Positions 35,869-44,512 are shown, numbered from the stretch's first letter. The stretch: 54,350 nt of DNA from Nostoc favosum CHAB5714 (GCF_020829495.1 NZ_JAIVFQ010000051.1:1-54350), one strand, 5' to 3'. Program-made: numbers and translations. The notes: a model not told the origin generated them from the letters alone.

Positions 35869-36028
35869 AAATGTTGCTTGCTTAACGCCAGAAACCGTGG
35901 CGCGATAGCGCATCTGGAGAGCAACCGCAGCAAGTTTATCTGTCAATGACTACGATTCCAAACCCTCACATAAATCCTCTAAAAAGTTTAATTTATTAGT
36001 GTTTATTAAGATGGATATTCTTTTATTA

Positions 36029-36475
36029 TTATTGACGTAGATCATCAATAGGTAGATGCCAACCTGCTGTTAACCAAAGTTGACGAGAATTTAGAATAAA
36101 CCCATCATCATGGTCTTGATCATTAAAATCAAAACGACTGCAAGTTGCACGACCTATAGGAGTTGTCCCAATGATGTTTAACCCATTTTTTGTCCAGATA
36201 AAATGCTCTGACCAATTTTGATTTCTCGGATTAAATAATGGAACTTCTGTTTGTGTTTCTCGATCAATTCCAGTTGTAAAATTATACCGCCTTTGATTAC
36301 AACGATGACAAGCTAAAGCCAAATTATTGAGATCGTCTGATCCTCCTAAAGATTGAGGAATAATGTGATCAATAGTAAAGGGTGTTGCATTTGAGCGTTC
36401 TGGAGAGTGACAATATTCACACAAGTATTTTGCCCTTTTACGGACGTTTAAGCGAACAAAATTGTTGATGACCAC
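36029..36475 (-). CDS. HNH endonuclease
   Basis: A 148-residue HNH nuclease. Zinc-binding CEYCHSPE and ACHRCNQRR flank the catalytic TIDHIIPQSLGGSDDLNN. The N-terminal VRKRAKYLCEYC is typical of stand-alone cyanobacterial HNH proteins. They cleave or nick DNA; the target is unknown. The small gene upstream ends 2 bp before this start, a pairing often seen in cyanobacterial genomes. Confidence 0.92.
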   Translation of the reverse strand: MVINNFVRLNVRKRAKYLCEYCHSPERSNATPFTIDHIIPQSLGGSDDLNNLALACHRCNQRRYNFTTGIDRETQTEVPLFNPRNQNWSEHFIWTKNGLNIIGTTPIGRATCSRFDFNDQDHDDGFILNSRQLWLTAGWHLPIDDLRQ

Positions 36476-36477
36476 AA

Positions 36478-36720
36478 TTAAGAAGCAAGTTTAGCGTTGA
36501 TAAAACTGAAGATTTTTTCTAATTCTAATAACCCAGCTAATTCTGCTTGTTCATCTGGATTGAGTAAGTTTTCTTTATTTTTTTCTAATAGTTCCTCTAA
36601 ACGTATTTGTAATTCTTCAGTAAAAGAAAAAGGACGAAACTGATCGGAAAGATTAAGTTTTATTCCATTTGGTAGCCAAGATGAAGGCTGTTCCATTAAT
36701 TCTTTCACGGGTATCTCCAT
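36478..36720 (-). CDS. Small protein paired with the HNH nuclease
   Basis: An 80-residue acidic helical protein (MEIPVKELMEQPSSWLPNG ...), with LEELLEKN and LNPDEQAELAGLLELEKI motifs. No enzyme signature. It is adjacent to, and probably cotranslated with, the HNH gene; an antidote or accessory role is possible but unproven. Confidence 0.75.
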   Translation of the reverse strand: MEIPVKELMEQPSSWLPNGIKLNLSDQFRPFSFTEELQIRLEELLEKNKENLLNPDEQAELAGLLELEKIFSFINAKLAS

Positions 36721-36842
36721 TAATGGTGAATAATAATATTATTATGCACTTGGTCAGTAGCTGAGATGAGTTTTCTTGATTACAATTAAGGTTGATACTT
36801 GCGAATAAAAACTGTTAAACACGAGCAGCCTGATAACTACTA

Positions 36843-37463
36843 ATGTCTACTGGCTATTACCCGGTTTTTCTTTATCCACCCCTAGCAAGGCGGTTTGCTA
36901 ACGGTGATCGAGGAAAGGGGTATCTAAAAGCGTTGTTTAAAGGATGCGTTGCATTCCCAGATGGGAATGGTACAGCCAAGCAAGGTGTGAGCGAAAAGGA
37001 GTTTTTTCGCCATTTACTGTGTGCGTTTCCAGGAAATCTTATCTGTCAAGCGGTTGAGTTTGAGATTCCAGGTTATCCTCAACGCTACTCGGCTGATTTT
37101 ATCCTTTACCATCAGTTCTCTGGGGTAGCTCTCGATATTGAGATTGATGAACCTTATGCTGGAGATACAGGTAAACCTCACCACTGCATTGATGTTGATG
37201 ACGATAAAATCCGTAACCGTTTTTTCTTAGAGCGCAATTGGGGTGTGGTGAGATTTGCAGAAGTTCAGGTGGTGCGTCATCCTTGGAGTTGTTGTAAGGC
37301 GATCGCTCAAATCATCGCTCGGTTGACTGGAGATGATAGTGTATTCATATTATTGCAAAGATTGGCTGATGTTCCTTTACAAAAACAGTGGACAAAGCGT
37401 GAGGCTAGGCTGATGGCTAAGAACAACTATCGTCAGTCTTATTTACCAAAAATGGGAAAGTAA
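36843..37463 (+). CDS. PD-(D/E)XK nuclease-like (DUF559-type) protein
   Basis: A 206-residue protein. The core reads YSADFILYHQFSGVALDIEI, then DEPY and DDDKIRNRFFLERNWGVVRF. It matches the D...ExD restriction-fold pattern of DUF559-like proteins, which usually accompany mobile DNA. It stands alone on the plus strand and its 3' end faces the convergent primase. The ATG at 36843 follows a weak site. Nuclease activity is inferred. Confidence 0.7.
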   Translation: MSTGYYPVFLYPPLARRFANGDRGKGYLKALFKGCVAFPDGNGTAKQGVSEKEFFRHLLCAFPGNLICQAVEFEIPGYPQRYSADFILYHQFSGVALDIEIDEPYAGDTGKPHHCIDVDDDKIRNRFFLERNWGVVRFAEVQVVRHPWSCCKAIAQIIARLTGDDSVFILLQRLADVPLQKQWTKREARLMAKNNYRQSYLPKMGK

Positions 37464-37525
37464 AACTAGAGATAGTACTTTCAATACTCATCTTTAATAG
37501 TCATATAGTCTCCCTGGAATAGGGC

Positions 37526-37599
37526 TACCGTGTACACACAAGTATTTTGGAGTTGTCCCACACCGTTTTAATCCTGTACAAAGATATGTGTACACGGTA
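37526..37599. repeat. Inverted repeat with gtgtacac cores between convergent genes
   Basis: Arms taccgtgtacaca (37526-37538) and tgtgtacacggta (37587-37599) are perfect, 48 bp apart, and each contains the palindrome gtgtacac. The spacing is too long for a simple terminator. It may be a binding-site pair or a short mobile hairpin element. Confidence 0.7.
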
Positions 37600-37625
37600 A
37601 ATTATGGGTAGAAATTGGAAGGGTG

Positions 37626-38981
37626 TTACATCGATTTTGTCAATCTTGCGTTAACTAATCTTTTTGGTTTTCTTACGCACTGCTTTTTTGATTTACGGTG
37701 TGACTTCCACTTATGAATGCTCATGACAATTGAGCCAAAGTCCCGACTGGCAAAGGCTATTGTTTTATTCGCACTGTGCCAAATTGTATTCGCCTCAGTT
37801 GATTCAAGTGGAGGTGTACAGCGATCGCAATATCGGTCAAATAGTTGGCGTGGTCCAGGATGATAAGCGATTCCGTGTCTAGTGAGTAAATTAGATGTAC
37901 CTAGTAAATTACGAGCTAATTTGTAGCCAGAATTGTTTCTGTTTCCCTCAAATTCGCCATAAGTTAGTAAAGTGCGATCGCTCTTCGTTAAACAAATAGA
38001 CAAAGGAACAGACACTCCGCTAGCGCGTAGCTGTTTAAAAGATGAGCAATTATCTCTGGTTGTAGCCTGTGTTACTGTCCCTCGTCGGCAATGTAAGGTT
38101 GAGCGAGGGACGGTCACAGAAGGTTGCACTAGCGCTGCTTGTGGGTCGATAACTTCTCCATTTTTCGCTCTTGTGACAAGCTGCACCCACTTGCGCCAAC
38201 GTTGCTCAGAAAGTTCATAGGGAAATAAGGCTGTAGAATCAAATGCGGTTTCTAGTTCTTCCACATTGTACTGACAGTTTGACCAATGCTCTAGGGTAAT
38301 GGGGATGGTTGCACTCAATATTCCATCCACCACCCGTCTGCGAAGCATACCTGGCAATCTCATGGAACGAGCTAAGTTGCAAATGGCTGGATCTGCGTTT
38401 TGGATAATCGTCAGTTGGCGATTGAGGTACAGCCATTCAGCAGGATTCAAGGAATGGCTGCATTTAAAGTAAACGTGCAGCGATTTCCCACCTGTGTAAA
38501 CCACGGCGGCGGGTTCCAAGTTGATTTCATCCTTTAGCCGAACTACAGCTTGTCGCTGCTCACTCAATGCCAAATCATCAATTTCGTAGAATAAACATTG
38601 GCATTGACTAACGTGCTGATTGCTGATGCCCTTGTCTGGTTGGTTGGGGTAAAAGCTGACTGTAGCACCAAGGTATGACATTTTAAATGCCAATGCCCAA
38701 CCATCAGCATAGCGTTTAGGTGTCAGTCGCCAGCAGGTATTGCCTTGTTTGTCTCGACCTCCGTAAGTACAGCAGTAGAGTTGAAATCCTTGCTGGGTGA
38801 TTTTACCGCAGAGAATGTAGTGGGAGTAGACAAATTGACCATTGCGACAGTAGTTATTCCAGTTTTTAGGTATCATTTCTGTAGGCAAGTCCCAAGAAAT
38901 CCTGAGCCAAATTTTGGTTTCGGTGGTAAAGCCTATTTGTCTAAGAAATTTAATCGTTGTTTCTCTGGGATTTAAGGTCAT
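37626..38981 (-). CDS. Archaeo-eukaryotic primase-like plasmid protein
   Basis: A 451-residue protein with the catalytic signature of plasmid primase-polymerases: LFYEIDDL (acidic pair at 135-136), then VYTGGKSLHVYF (GGKSxH, His169), and the R-S-MRLPG motif near 205-212. A C-terminal region (GYKLARNLLG ... FDRYCDRC) is like the helical primase C-terminal module, and the tail is very basic. It would synthesise primers for plasmid replication or conjugation, or act as a Rep protein. Beside it is the relaxase. The start ATG 38981 has no strong ribosome site. Confidence 0.75.
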   Translation of the reverse strand: MTLNPRETTIKFLRQIGFTTETKIWLRISWDLPTEMIPKNWNNYCRNGQFVYSHYILCGKITQQGFQLYCCTYGGRDKQGNTCWRLTPKRYADGWALAFKMSYLGATVSFYPNQPDKGISNQHVSQCQCLFYEIDDLALSEQRQAVVRLKDEINLEPAAVVYTGGKSLHVYFKCSHSLNPAEWLYLNRQLTIIQNADPAICNLARSMRLPGMLRRRVVDGILSATIPITLEHWSNCQYNVEELETAFDSTALFPYELSEQRWRKWVQLVTRAKNGEVIDPQAALVQPSVTVPRSTLHCRRGTVTQATTRDNCSSFKQLRASGVSVPLSICLTKSDRTLLTYGEFEGNRNNSGYKLARNLLGTSNLLTRHGIAYHPGPRQLFDRYCDRCTPPLESTEANTIWHSANKTIAFASRDFGSIVMSIHKWKSHRKSKKQCVRKPKRLVNARLTKSM

Positions 38982-39113
38982 GGCAGTTATGCCTAGAGAG
39001 TTTATCCCTCTCTAAGTGGCGTTAGCTGCGCTAGAACCAGCTTCTTCACATATAAATATTTGCCTGAAACCTTTAATTAGCTTGGCTCACTCAGGAAAAA
39101 ATGATAACTGATA

Positions 39114-40619
39114 TCAAAGTTCCCAATTTTGAAGCTCTGGGATTCGCCTTTGATTGGGTTGCAAGTGATTGTTAGTTAGCATCCCATTCCAACCAGCTTC
39201 ACTGGGAGAAACTTGTTTGGCTTGAGGTAGTTCAGCCAGTATCTCAGCTATCAAGTTCTCAACTTTCTCATTATCTTTAAAAGCGATGACTACTGTATCG
39301 ATCGCTCGCAAAAATTCTAAAGGTATTTGCTCGCTATCGCCTACACTCCAATACAATGTCGGTTTGCGCTTTTCTTTGTCAACAGTTGATTCTAAGGCAA
39401 TGACAGAGAGAACTTCAATCGGGTCACTTAGTAGCACTGCTCTTTCTACTGTGGCATCTGTAGCAATCCAAAAACTACCATTTTTCGTCGTTTCAGAGTT
39501 GAGAGTAATAGCGGTGAAGTTACCTGTTGGTTCTAGCTGCTTGGCAAGAGTTGGAAGATCATCGAGCGTGCGTTCCACAAATATTGCTTGACCTGTTTGA
39601 CTTGCATAGAGCCAACCCTTTTCATACAGTTCTGTGAGCAGAGAATTGGGTAAATTGTACTGCTGGCTTAACTTTAGGCGTATTTGCTCCCAGTTTGTTG
39701 GTTCTGGTATAGGCAAGGAGTTTGTTTGAGTAACTGCTGGTATAGGATTTTCAACAGTTTGCTCCATGAGTTTCTGGATACGTTTGTCATCCTGTTTTGG
39801 AGGTACTGCTGGTATAGGATTTTCAACAGCTTGTTCCATGAGTTTCTGGATGCGTTTGTCATCCCGCTTGGGATTGTAGTTTACACCTCGATGCTTTTGT
39901 AAACCAGGAAAGGTATATGCTTTACCCAGATGCGTACCACTAAAAGCCACACCATCAAGTTGATAACTAATGCCTTTGACAATGCCTGTGCGAGTATAAC
40001 CAACACGGACATTAATACCTTGTTGTTGCGTTCGCTCTATTAACTCTGGCATAGTGGGATGGTCGTGTGTTGCTTGGTCGAGCGATCGCTGGAGTCTCAC
40101 TCTAACGCTTTCCTCTCCAGTTCTGGCAATGTGCCTACGTTCGCCAGTAGTTGGACTGTGCTTATCTTTTTCCCAACTTGGTTGCACTGATTGTAAATTG
40201 TATTCCTGCTCCAACTTGCGAATTACCGCTTCACTTCTGCGATCGTCCCAGCTATCAGAAACTGTAGTGCCATCTAATTGAATGCGACTGGCAGCAATAT
40301 GTATGTGTTCATGAGTCCGGTCAGTATGCCGCACTACGACATATTGGTTCATATCAAAACCCATTGCTTGCAGATACTTCTGGGCGATTTCATCCCAAGT
40401 ATCATCATCTAAACTCTCTTTATGGGCCAAACTGAGAGAAGCGTGATAAACAGCCCTGCTCACCTTCGGGTTTAATCTTCGAGATATACCAAATTCAGCT
40501 GCTAATTCGCGTGGGTTTGTTCCTTCCATATTCCCACCGATTTGTCTTGCCCCATCTTTGCCAAAGAGGTAGTTTAGCAGTCCCCGGAAACTTTTACCTT
40601 TGATGTGCTTGCCAATCAT
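39114..40619 (-). CDS. Relaxase / mobilisation nuclease
   Basis: A 501-residue relaxase. The N-terminal 200 residues form the nicking domain: a candidate catalytic Tyr17 in GLLNYLFG and the three-histidine metal motif RHTDRTHEHIH (His98, 103, 105 and 107). It cuts one strand at oriT and pilots it into the recipient. A 72-bp-period repeat gives two copies of DDKRIQKLMEQ.VENPIPAV. The C-terminal half has a Toprim-like look (VVIAFKDNEKVENLIAEILA), as in other cyanobacterial relaxases. The start overlaps the MobC-like stop by four bases (ATGA), a translational coupling. Confidence 0.9.
   Translation of the reverse strand: MIGKHIKGKSFRGLLNYLFGKDGARQIGGNMEGTNPRELAAEFGISRRLNPKVSRAVYHASLSLAHKESLDDDTWDEIAQKYLQAMGFDMNQYVVVRHTDRTHEHIHIAASRIQLDGTTVSDSWDDRRSEAVIRKLEQEYNLQSVQPSWEKDKHSPTTGERRHIARTGEESVRVRLQRSLDQATHDHPTMPELIERTQQQGINVRVGYTRTGIVKGISYQLDGVAFSGTHLGKAYTFPGLQKHRGVNYNPKRDDKRIQKLMEQAVENPIPAVPPKQDDKRIQKLMEQTVENPIPAVTQTNSLPIPEPTNWEQIRLKLSQQYNLPNSLLTELYEKGWLYASQTGQAIFVERTLDDLPTLAKQLEPTGNFTAITLNSETTKNGSFWIATDATVERAVLLSDPIEVLSVIALESTVDKEKRKPTLYWSVGDSEQIPLEFLRAIDTVVIAFKDNEKVENLIAEILAELPQAKQVSPSEAGWNGMLTNNHLQPNQRRIPELQNWEL
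39733..39864. repeat. Two 60-bp direct repeats with 72-bp period in the relaxase
   Basis: 39733-39792 and 39805-39864 differ at three positions and remain in frame. They lie in the linker between the nicking and C-terminal domains. Confidence 0.9.
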
Positions 40620-41023
40620 GCTTCATCTTGCAAATCAGTGATTAAATCAATTTCAGCAATCTCTCGCCGCACCTGTTTCACCAAATCTCTTACCTGTGAC
40701 AACAATGCTCTATCTACGACCACAGGTTCTCCCATGAGTACTGAAGTATTGATTGCTTTAGCTATTTGATTGAGGTTGTTGCCTATTTTCCCCAACTCCC
40801 AGTAAGTTTGGCCTGCTACTTTGGTGACACGCCTGGGCAATCTATTTTTCAGAGTCTTGGCACGAAACAACTCACTCATAGTGAGATTATTTTCATCTGC
40901 CATTAACTGTGCTTTCTCGTATTCTGCCAAAGTCAGTCTAATGTCTATCCTGTGTGAGCGTTTTTGTCGCATTATTGATGCATTAGTCATTAGCTGTTTT
41001 AAGTTTGACGACTGCACTATCAT
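40616..41023 (-). CDS. MobC-like plasmid mobilisation accessory protein
   Basis: A 135-residue protein with a ribbon-helix-helix-like segment (HRIDIRLTLAEYEKAQLM) and the MobC pattern TYWELGKIGNNLNQIAKAIN. Such proteins bind oriT and help the relaxase open the nic region. The ATG at 41023 makes an ATGA overlap with the short upstream frame; ATG 40990 is an alternative. The oriT candidate lies 200-300 bp upstream. Confidence 0.88.
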   Translation of the reverse strand: MIVQSSNLKQLMTNASIMRQKRSHRIDIRLTLAEYEKAQLMADENNLTMSELFRAKTLKNRLPRRVTKVAGQTYWELGKIGNNLNQIAKAINTSVLMGEPVVVDRALLSQVRDLVKQVRREIAEIDLITDLQDEA

Positions 41024-41379
41024 TTGTCATTGACCAAGCGGTTACTTACGATTCTGGTTCGATACCAAGATGCGATGCGAGATAATGAAATGCGCTGCAA
41101 TAGGTTTGGTTGAGTACTAAGGAAGTCAAGATAGCGATCGCCTATGGCGGGGCGTAGCTCATCGCGCAATTGAAAAGCTAATCCGCCCAAACCTTGCAGA
41201 AATTTTCCAGGCTGAACTCCTAACGAGGTTTTTCGTATTATCTTCCCCTCTGTCACGGTGGTTGACCTACTTAGGTAGGGGAACCGTGAAAAGAGGGCAA
41301 GTTTGTTGCCGCACCTGGGGGTGCGTTTTTTCTCCCCAGAAAAAATGTCCGGACAGCAACATAGCTTGCTACTCACCAA
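41020..41379 (-). CDS. Doubtful short frame upstream of the MobC-like gene
   Basis: A 119-residue frame whose stop overlaps the MobC-like start as ATGA. Only the second half looks protein-like (KFLQGLGGLAFQLRDEL, PNLLQRISLSRIASWYRT) and that includes a dispersed repeat (41134-41167). The first half covers the oriT-like hairpins, so a full-length protein is unlikely. It could be a decayed gene or a short leader peptide. Confidence 0.3.
   Translation of the reverse strand: MVSSKLCCCPDIFSGEKKRTPRCGNKLALFSRFPYLSRSTTVTEGKIIRKTSLGVQPGKFLQGLGGLAFQLRDELRPAIGDRYLDFLSTQPNLLQRISLSRIASWYRTRIVSNRLVNDK
41134..41167. repeat. Small dispersed repeat near mobC
   Basis: The unit gcgatcgcctatggcggg followed by gcgtagctcatcgcgc combines a HIP1 octamer with the repeat word also found at 12459 and 54023. 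Confidence 0.6.
41255..41346. promoter_or_regulatory. Candidate origin of transfer (oriT)
   Basis: Just upstream of the MobC-relaxase operon are nested dyads: outer arms ccctctgtcacggtggtt (41250-41267) and aaccgtgaaaagaggg (41282-41297), an inner hairpin accta-ct-taggt (41268-41279), and a second hairpin cgcacc-tggg-ggtgcg (41312-41327). Between the hairpins on the minus strand lies aaacttgccctctt, loosely like MOBQ/MOBP nic regions. Location and structure fit an oriT; the nic base cannot be fixed by eye. Confidence 0.45.
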
Positions 41380-41421
41380 AGGTTTTTTTGGGCTACTCGA
41401 ATCAACTGTTAGATGAATATG

Positions 41422-41453
41422 TGATGGATCTCTAATGGATTTGTATTGGATCT
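41422..41453. repeat. 11-bp iterons, block 1 of the parC-like centromere
   Basis: Three units in exact 11-bp register: tgatggatct (41422), taatggattt (41433) and tattggatct (41444), each followed by one spacer base. Confidence 0.8.
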
Positions 41454-41485
41454 TTCATCGCATAATTTTTGTCAATAGCCAAGTA

Positions 41486-41514
41486 TTGTTGCAAATAAAA
41501 ATTATACATAGAAT
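41486..41514 (+). promoter_or_regulatory. Putative par promoter between the iteron blocks
   Basis: A -35-like ttgttg (41486-41491) and -10-like tagaat (41509-41514), separated by 17 bp, lie in the AT-rich gap between the two iteron blocks. In plasmid R1 parC the promoter sits in the same place and is repressed by ParR binding the iterons. Confidence 0.4.
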
Positions 41515-41527
41515 ACGTATCTCAGAC

Positions 41528-41614
41528 TAATGGATCTCTATTGGATCAACATTGTCACTGTAATGGATCTGCAATGGCTCGTTCGTGGATCTGGCATGGA
41601 TCTGTAATGACGCA
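41528..41614. repeat. 11-bp iterons, block 2 of the parC-like centromere
   Basis: Eight units start at 41528, 41539, 41550, 41561, 41572, 41583, 41594 and 41605, all in 11-bp steps. Best units are taatggatct, tattggatca and gcatggatct; the third and last are degenerate. The spacing matches one helical turn, as in ParR-binding centromeres. Confidence 0.82.
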
Positions 41615-41790
41615 CTTTTCTAAATTGAATTTTTTAGCAGAAAAGTAACGACTTAATTAATAGCAGCGAAAAAAAAATAACCAATTGGCTAAAATTTGGC
41701 TCCAACAAAATGGTCAGTAGAGTGATGTTCACAGCCAATATTTGCATTTAAGTTAAAAGCAGCTTTTATGGATAATCAGAGCCACAGTCA

Positions 41791-42939
41791 ATGTCAAACC
41801 TGATAGTCAGTTTTGACCCTGGTGCTTCCTTGACTAAGATTGTTTACGAACTAGCAACTGAAGGCAAACCATGTTTGATGACAATGGAACCAGAAATGCT
41901 GAAATTGCCTCAAAGTTCGATTGACGCTTATATGTCAAGTTGCAAGGGTCTTGAATCTCCTAAACCAGCAGATGAAGCCTGGGTGTCAAATCCTGCGGAT
42001 GGTGATACACAATGTACAGTAGTTGGATTCCTGGCACGGCAGTTTTCAGCATCTGCCAGACTCGATAAGCTCAAGTACGAAACCTCAATTCACAAAGCCT
42101 TAGCGGTTATTGGTGCGATCGCTCAACACAACAAATTGCCTAACAGGTTTTCACTATCACTGACCTCACTACTGCCCTATGGTGAATATCAAAATCGCCA
42201 AGCATTTGAGCAACAGTTACAGTCTGCACTCAAGGATTTTAGGTTTCGGGGTCAAAGATTGCGAGTGAAATTGGAGCGATTCGAGTGCTTACCCGAAGGT
42301 GCGGGATTAGCAATGATTCGCCAACGCCAGAATGGTAAAGAATGGTTTAACGCTCAAACCATCGCAGTGCTAATGTTCGGGCATCGCAACACCAGCCTTC
42401 TATTATTTGAACGGGGCAAGATGACGGCGGGTTACACCAATGGACTGGGCTTTCACCAAATGGTAAAGCGAGTAATTGAGCGCACATCTGGACAGGATGC
42501 CACTGCTTTGACCTCTGCCATCTATGCAGCCGGTTCAGATATCACGACTGATAACCAAGCAATTCGCACTCTGGTCAAAAGCAGAGAACCTAAAAACATT
42601 AATTATGAATTACAGATGATTGTTAATGCCATTGCTACTGCTAAAGCTGAGTATTGGTCTAGGCTTTACGATTGGCTGGAATCAACTTTACCTGCGGTGA
42701 ACGAGGTGATTTTGAGTGGTGGCGCAGCATTGTACTTAGAGCAAGAGTTACAAGAGTGCTTTCAAGAAATTTCAACTTATTGGGGTGCTGACTTACAGCA
42801 ACAGGTACAAGAAGTATTCAAGGATAAAAGTAATGATTATTACCGTACTTTCCGAGAGCAGGAAGCTTTGTCGTTTAGGTTGATTGATGCGTTTGGTTTG
42901 TTTATGCGGTTTAGAGCGCAAATTGAGAAGGTGGCATAA
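41791..42939 (+). CDS. parM: ParM/StbA-like plasmid-segregation actin
   Basis: A 382-residue actin-fold ATPase. Phosphate 1 motif IVSFDPGASLTKIVY is at the N-terminus. The second phosphate region is IAVLMFGHRNTSLLLFERG, and the adenosine motif EVILSGGAALYL lies near residue 306. The protein should polymerise and push plasmid copies apart. The iteron centromere is 180 bp upstream, and a ParR-like gene begins 2 bp downstream, giving a parC-parM-parR locus. It is about 60 residues longer than R1 ParM and resembles cyanobacterial plasmid ParM-like proteins. Confidence 0.85.
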   Translation: MSNLIVSFDPGASLTKIVYELATEGKPCLMTMEPEMLKLPQSSIDAYMSSCKGLESPKPADEAWVSNPADGDTQCTVVGFLARQFSASARLDKLKYETSIHKALAVIGAIAQHNKLPNRFSLSLTSLLPYGEYQNRQAFEQQLQSALKDFRFRGQRLRVKLERFECLPEGAGLAMIRQRQNGKEWFNAQTIAVLMFGHRNTSLLLFERGKMTAGYTNGLGFHQMVKRVIERTSGQDATALTSAIYAAGSDITTDNQAIRTLVKSREPKNINYELQMIVNAIATAKAEYWSRLYDWLESTLPAVNEVILSGGAALYLEQELQECFQEISTYWGADLQQQVQEVFKDKSNDYYRTFREQEALSFRLIDAFGLFMRFRAQIEKVA

Positions 42940-42941
42940 CT

Positions 42942-43508
42942 ATGACTAATAATAAATTACGTAAAAATCATGACACTAATAGACAGCGCAAAATTTTTAG
43001 ATTTTCTTACCATCCTTACTCAAATACAGTAGACGGCCAGTTAATCACATATTTGCAACAGGGAGATGAAGCACGTTCTAGCAAAGAGATGGTATTGCAG
43101 GCATTACGAATGTGCTGGTTGCCTTTAGCATACAAAACACAAGCAGATGCAGGTGTAGATATTAGCGATCAAGAACTGCGTCGGGTAGGGTTGATTTGTT
43201 GTCATGCCCTGGAACAACATTTGGCTTATTTACGAATGGAACTAGGATTACCACATAAACCAAGTGATGTTTTGCCTATGCCTATAAGCACTATGACCAA
43301 TCCTCAAACGCTTGCTACTATGTTCGGTCTAGATGCAGCTAATTTCAGTCACATTAATCCTGATGATAATAGTGGCGAAAACAAAGGTATTAGTAATAGT
43401 AATAACAATAGTAACAGCACGCAAAAACACAAAATAGATTCTGATTCCTTCATTCCTGGTGAGGGGTCTTTCTATGATGATACAGACAATATGTTTGAGG
43501 ATATTTAA
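42942..43508 (+). CDS. parR: ParR-like centromere-binding adaptor
   Basis: A 188-residue protein directly after parM. The N-terminus is basic with a RHH-like strand (KIFRFSYHPYSNTVDGQL); a helical core follows (KEMVLQALRMCWLPLAYKTQ, LICCHALEQHLAYLRME). The C-terminus is Asn/Ser-rich and ends in an acidic peptide (GSFYDDTDNMFEDI), which could contact the ParM filament. Function is inferred from position and the iterons; sequence similarity to R1 ParR is not obvious. Confidence 0.7.
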   Translation: MTNNKLRKNHDTNRQRKIFRFSYHPYSNTVDGQLITYLQQGDEARSSKEMVLQALRMCWLPLAYKTQADAGVDISDQELRRVGLICCHALEQHLAYLRMELGLPHKPSDVLPMPISTMTNPQTLATMFGLDAANFSHINPDDNSGENKGISNSNNNSNSTQKHKIDSDSFIPGEGSFYDDTDNMFEDI

Positions 43509-43553
43509 GTATTTATTAATGCACATATAGTCAAATCACAAAGGAGATTGAAA

Positions 43554-44324
43554 ATGGCAGCAATTCACTTCATGGATGGTGAAAAAGGTGGAGTTGGCAA
43601 GTCTTTGTTTGCACGGGTTATGGTGCAATACTGCATTGACAATAAACTCTCTTATGAGTTGGTAGAAGCAGACCAAAGTAATCCAGATGTGGGCGCATTT
43701 TACCCAGATAATCATAAAACAGCAGTTTTTAGCGAATCAGAGCGTAAAGCTTACGATGCTGATGAAATTTTTAATTTAGCACTAACAACTTCAGTCATTG
43801 TCAATTTACCTGCTCAAGTATACCCAGCAGTAACTGATTGGATTGAGCGTAATCAAATCCTAGAACTTACTGGGAAAAATAAGGTCAAAATATACAAATG
43901 GTTTGTTTGTAGTGGTGGATATGACAGCGTTCAATTATTTATGCAATCTCTCGAACGCTTTGAAAACAAAATTAAGCACATATTTGTACGCAATTATGGT
44001 TTATGCGATGACTGGAAACATGTAGATGGACGTAAGAATTTACAGGAATTAATCAAAGCTTATAAAGTAGCTGTCATCAATTTTCCCAAGTTCAGCTATC
44101 GAGAACGAGATATTCTTGATGCCAATCAGATAAATTTTTCTGCGGCTAGAGATTATGGAGAGTTAGGTGTATTGGGTAAGCAGCGATTACACAATTTTCT
44201 CAAAAAAGCTTCTGACGAAATTGATCAAGCTAAAATTTGGAACCTTCCGGCAGCTTCAATTACTTCCCCAACAGAAAAAGTTGATGATGCTAATGTCAAC
44301 GGCAAGGTTGCTACCAAGAAGTAA
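43554..44324 (+). CDS. ParA/MinD-superfamily ATPase
   Basis: A 256-residue P-loop protein with a deviant Walker A (DGEKGGVGKS, residues 8-17), the switch-like EADQSNPDVGAF and a VRNYG segment. ParA-like ATPases position plasmids or conjugation complexes; this group resembles the mobilisation-associated ATPases of plasmids and lacks a canonical ParB partner here. ATG 43554 is chosen because aaggag lies seven bases upstream. It follows parR by 45 bp and may belong to the same transcript. Confidence 0.8.
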   Translation: MAAIHFMDGEKGGVGKSLFARVMVQYCIDNKLSYELVEADQSNPDVGAFYPDNHKTAVFSESERKAYDADEIFNLALTTSVIVNLPAQVYPAVTDWIERNQILELTGKNKVKIYKWFVCSGGYDSVQLFMQSLERFENKIKHIFVRNYGLCDDWKHVDGRKNLQELIKAYKVAVINFPKFSYRERDILDANQINFSAARDYGELGVLGKQRLHNFLKKASDEIDQAKIWNLPAASITSPTEKVDDANVNGKVATKK

Positions 44325-44512
44325 TTTAATTCAGGAGTGCTGTTATCCGTAGCGGGGCGTTTAGCCCGTGCAATTAATTTTACTTATTTACTCAGGACTC
44401 GTTACTCAGCACTCAGCACTGTTTCGGTGACATCTCCCACCATCAAATCGGATTCCTATACCAAATGAGCGTGGGGGATGAGGACGCGAATTAGCTAAAA
44501 GTAAATACAAAT

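Noticed and set aside
37972..38220. Plus-strand frame inside the primase-like gene
   Set aside because: Antisense shadow; the minus-strand gene has catalytic motifs.
39684..39902. Plus-strand frame with CWYRIFNSLLHEF repeats
   Set aside because: It is the antisense of the 72-bp-period relaxase repeats.
41422..41614. CRISPR or replication-origin iterons near parM
   Set aside because: Units are 11 bp with one-base spacers and sit beside parM-parR, so a centromere is the better reading; an origin role is not excluded.
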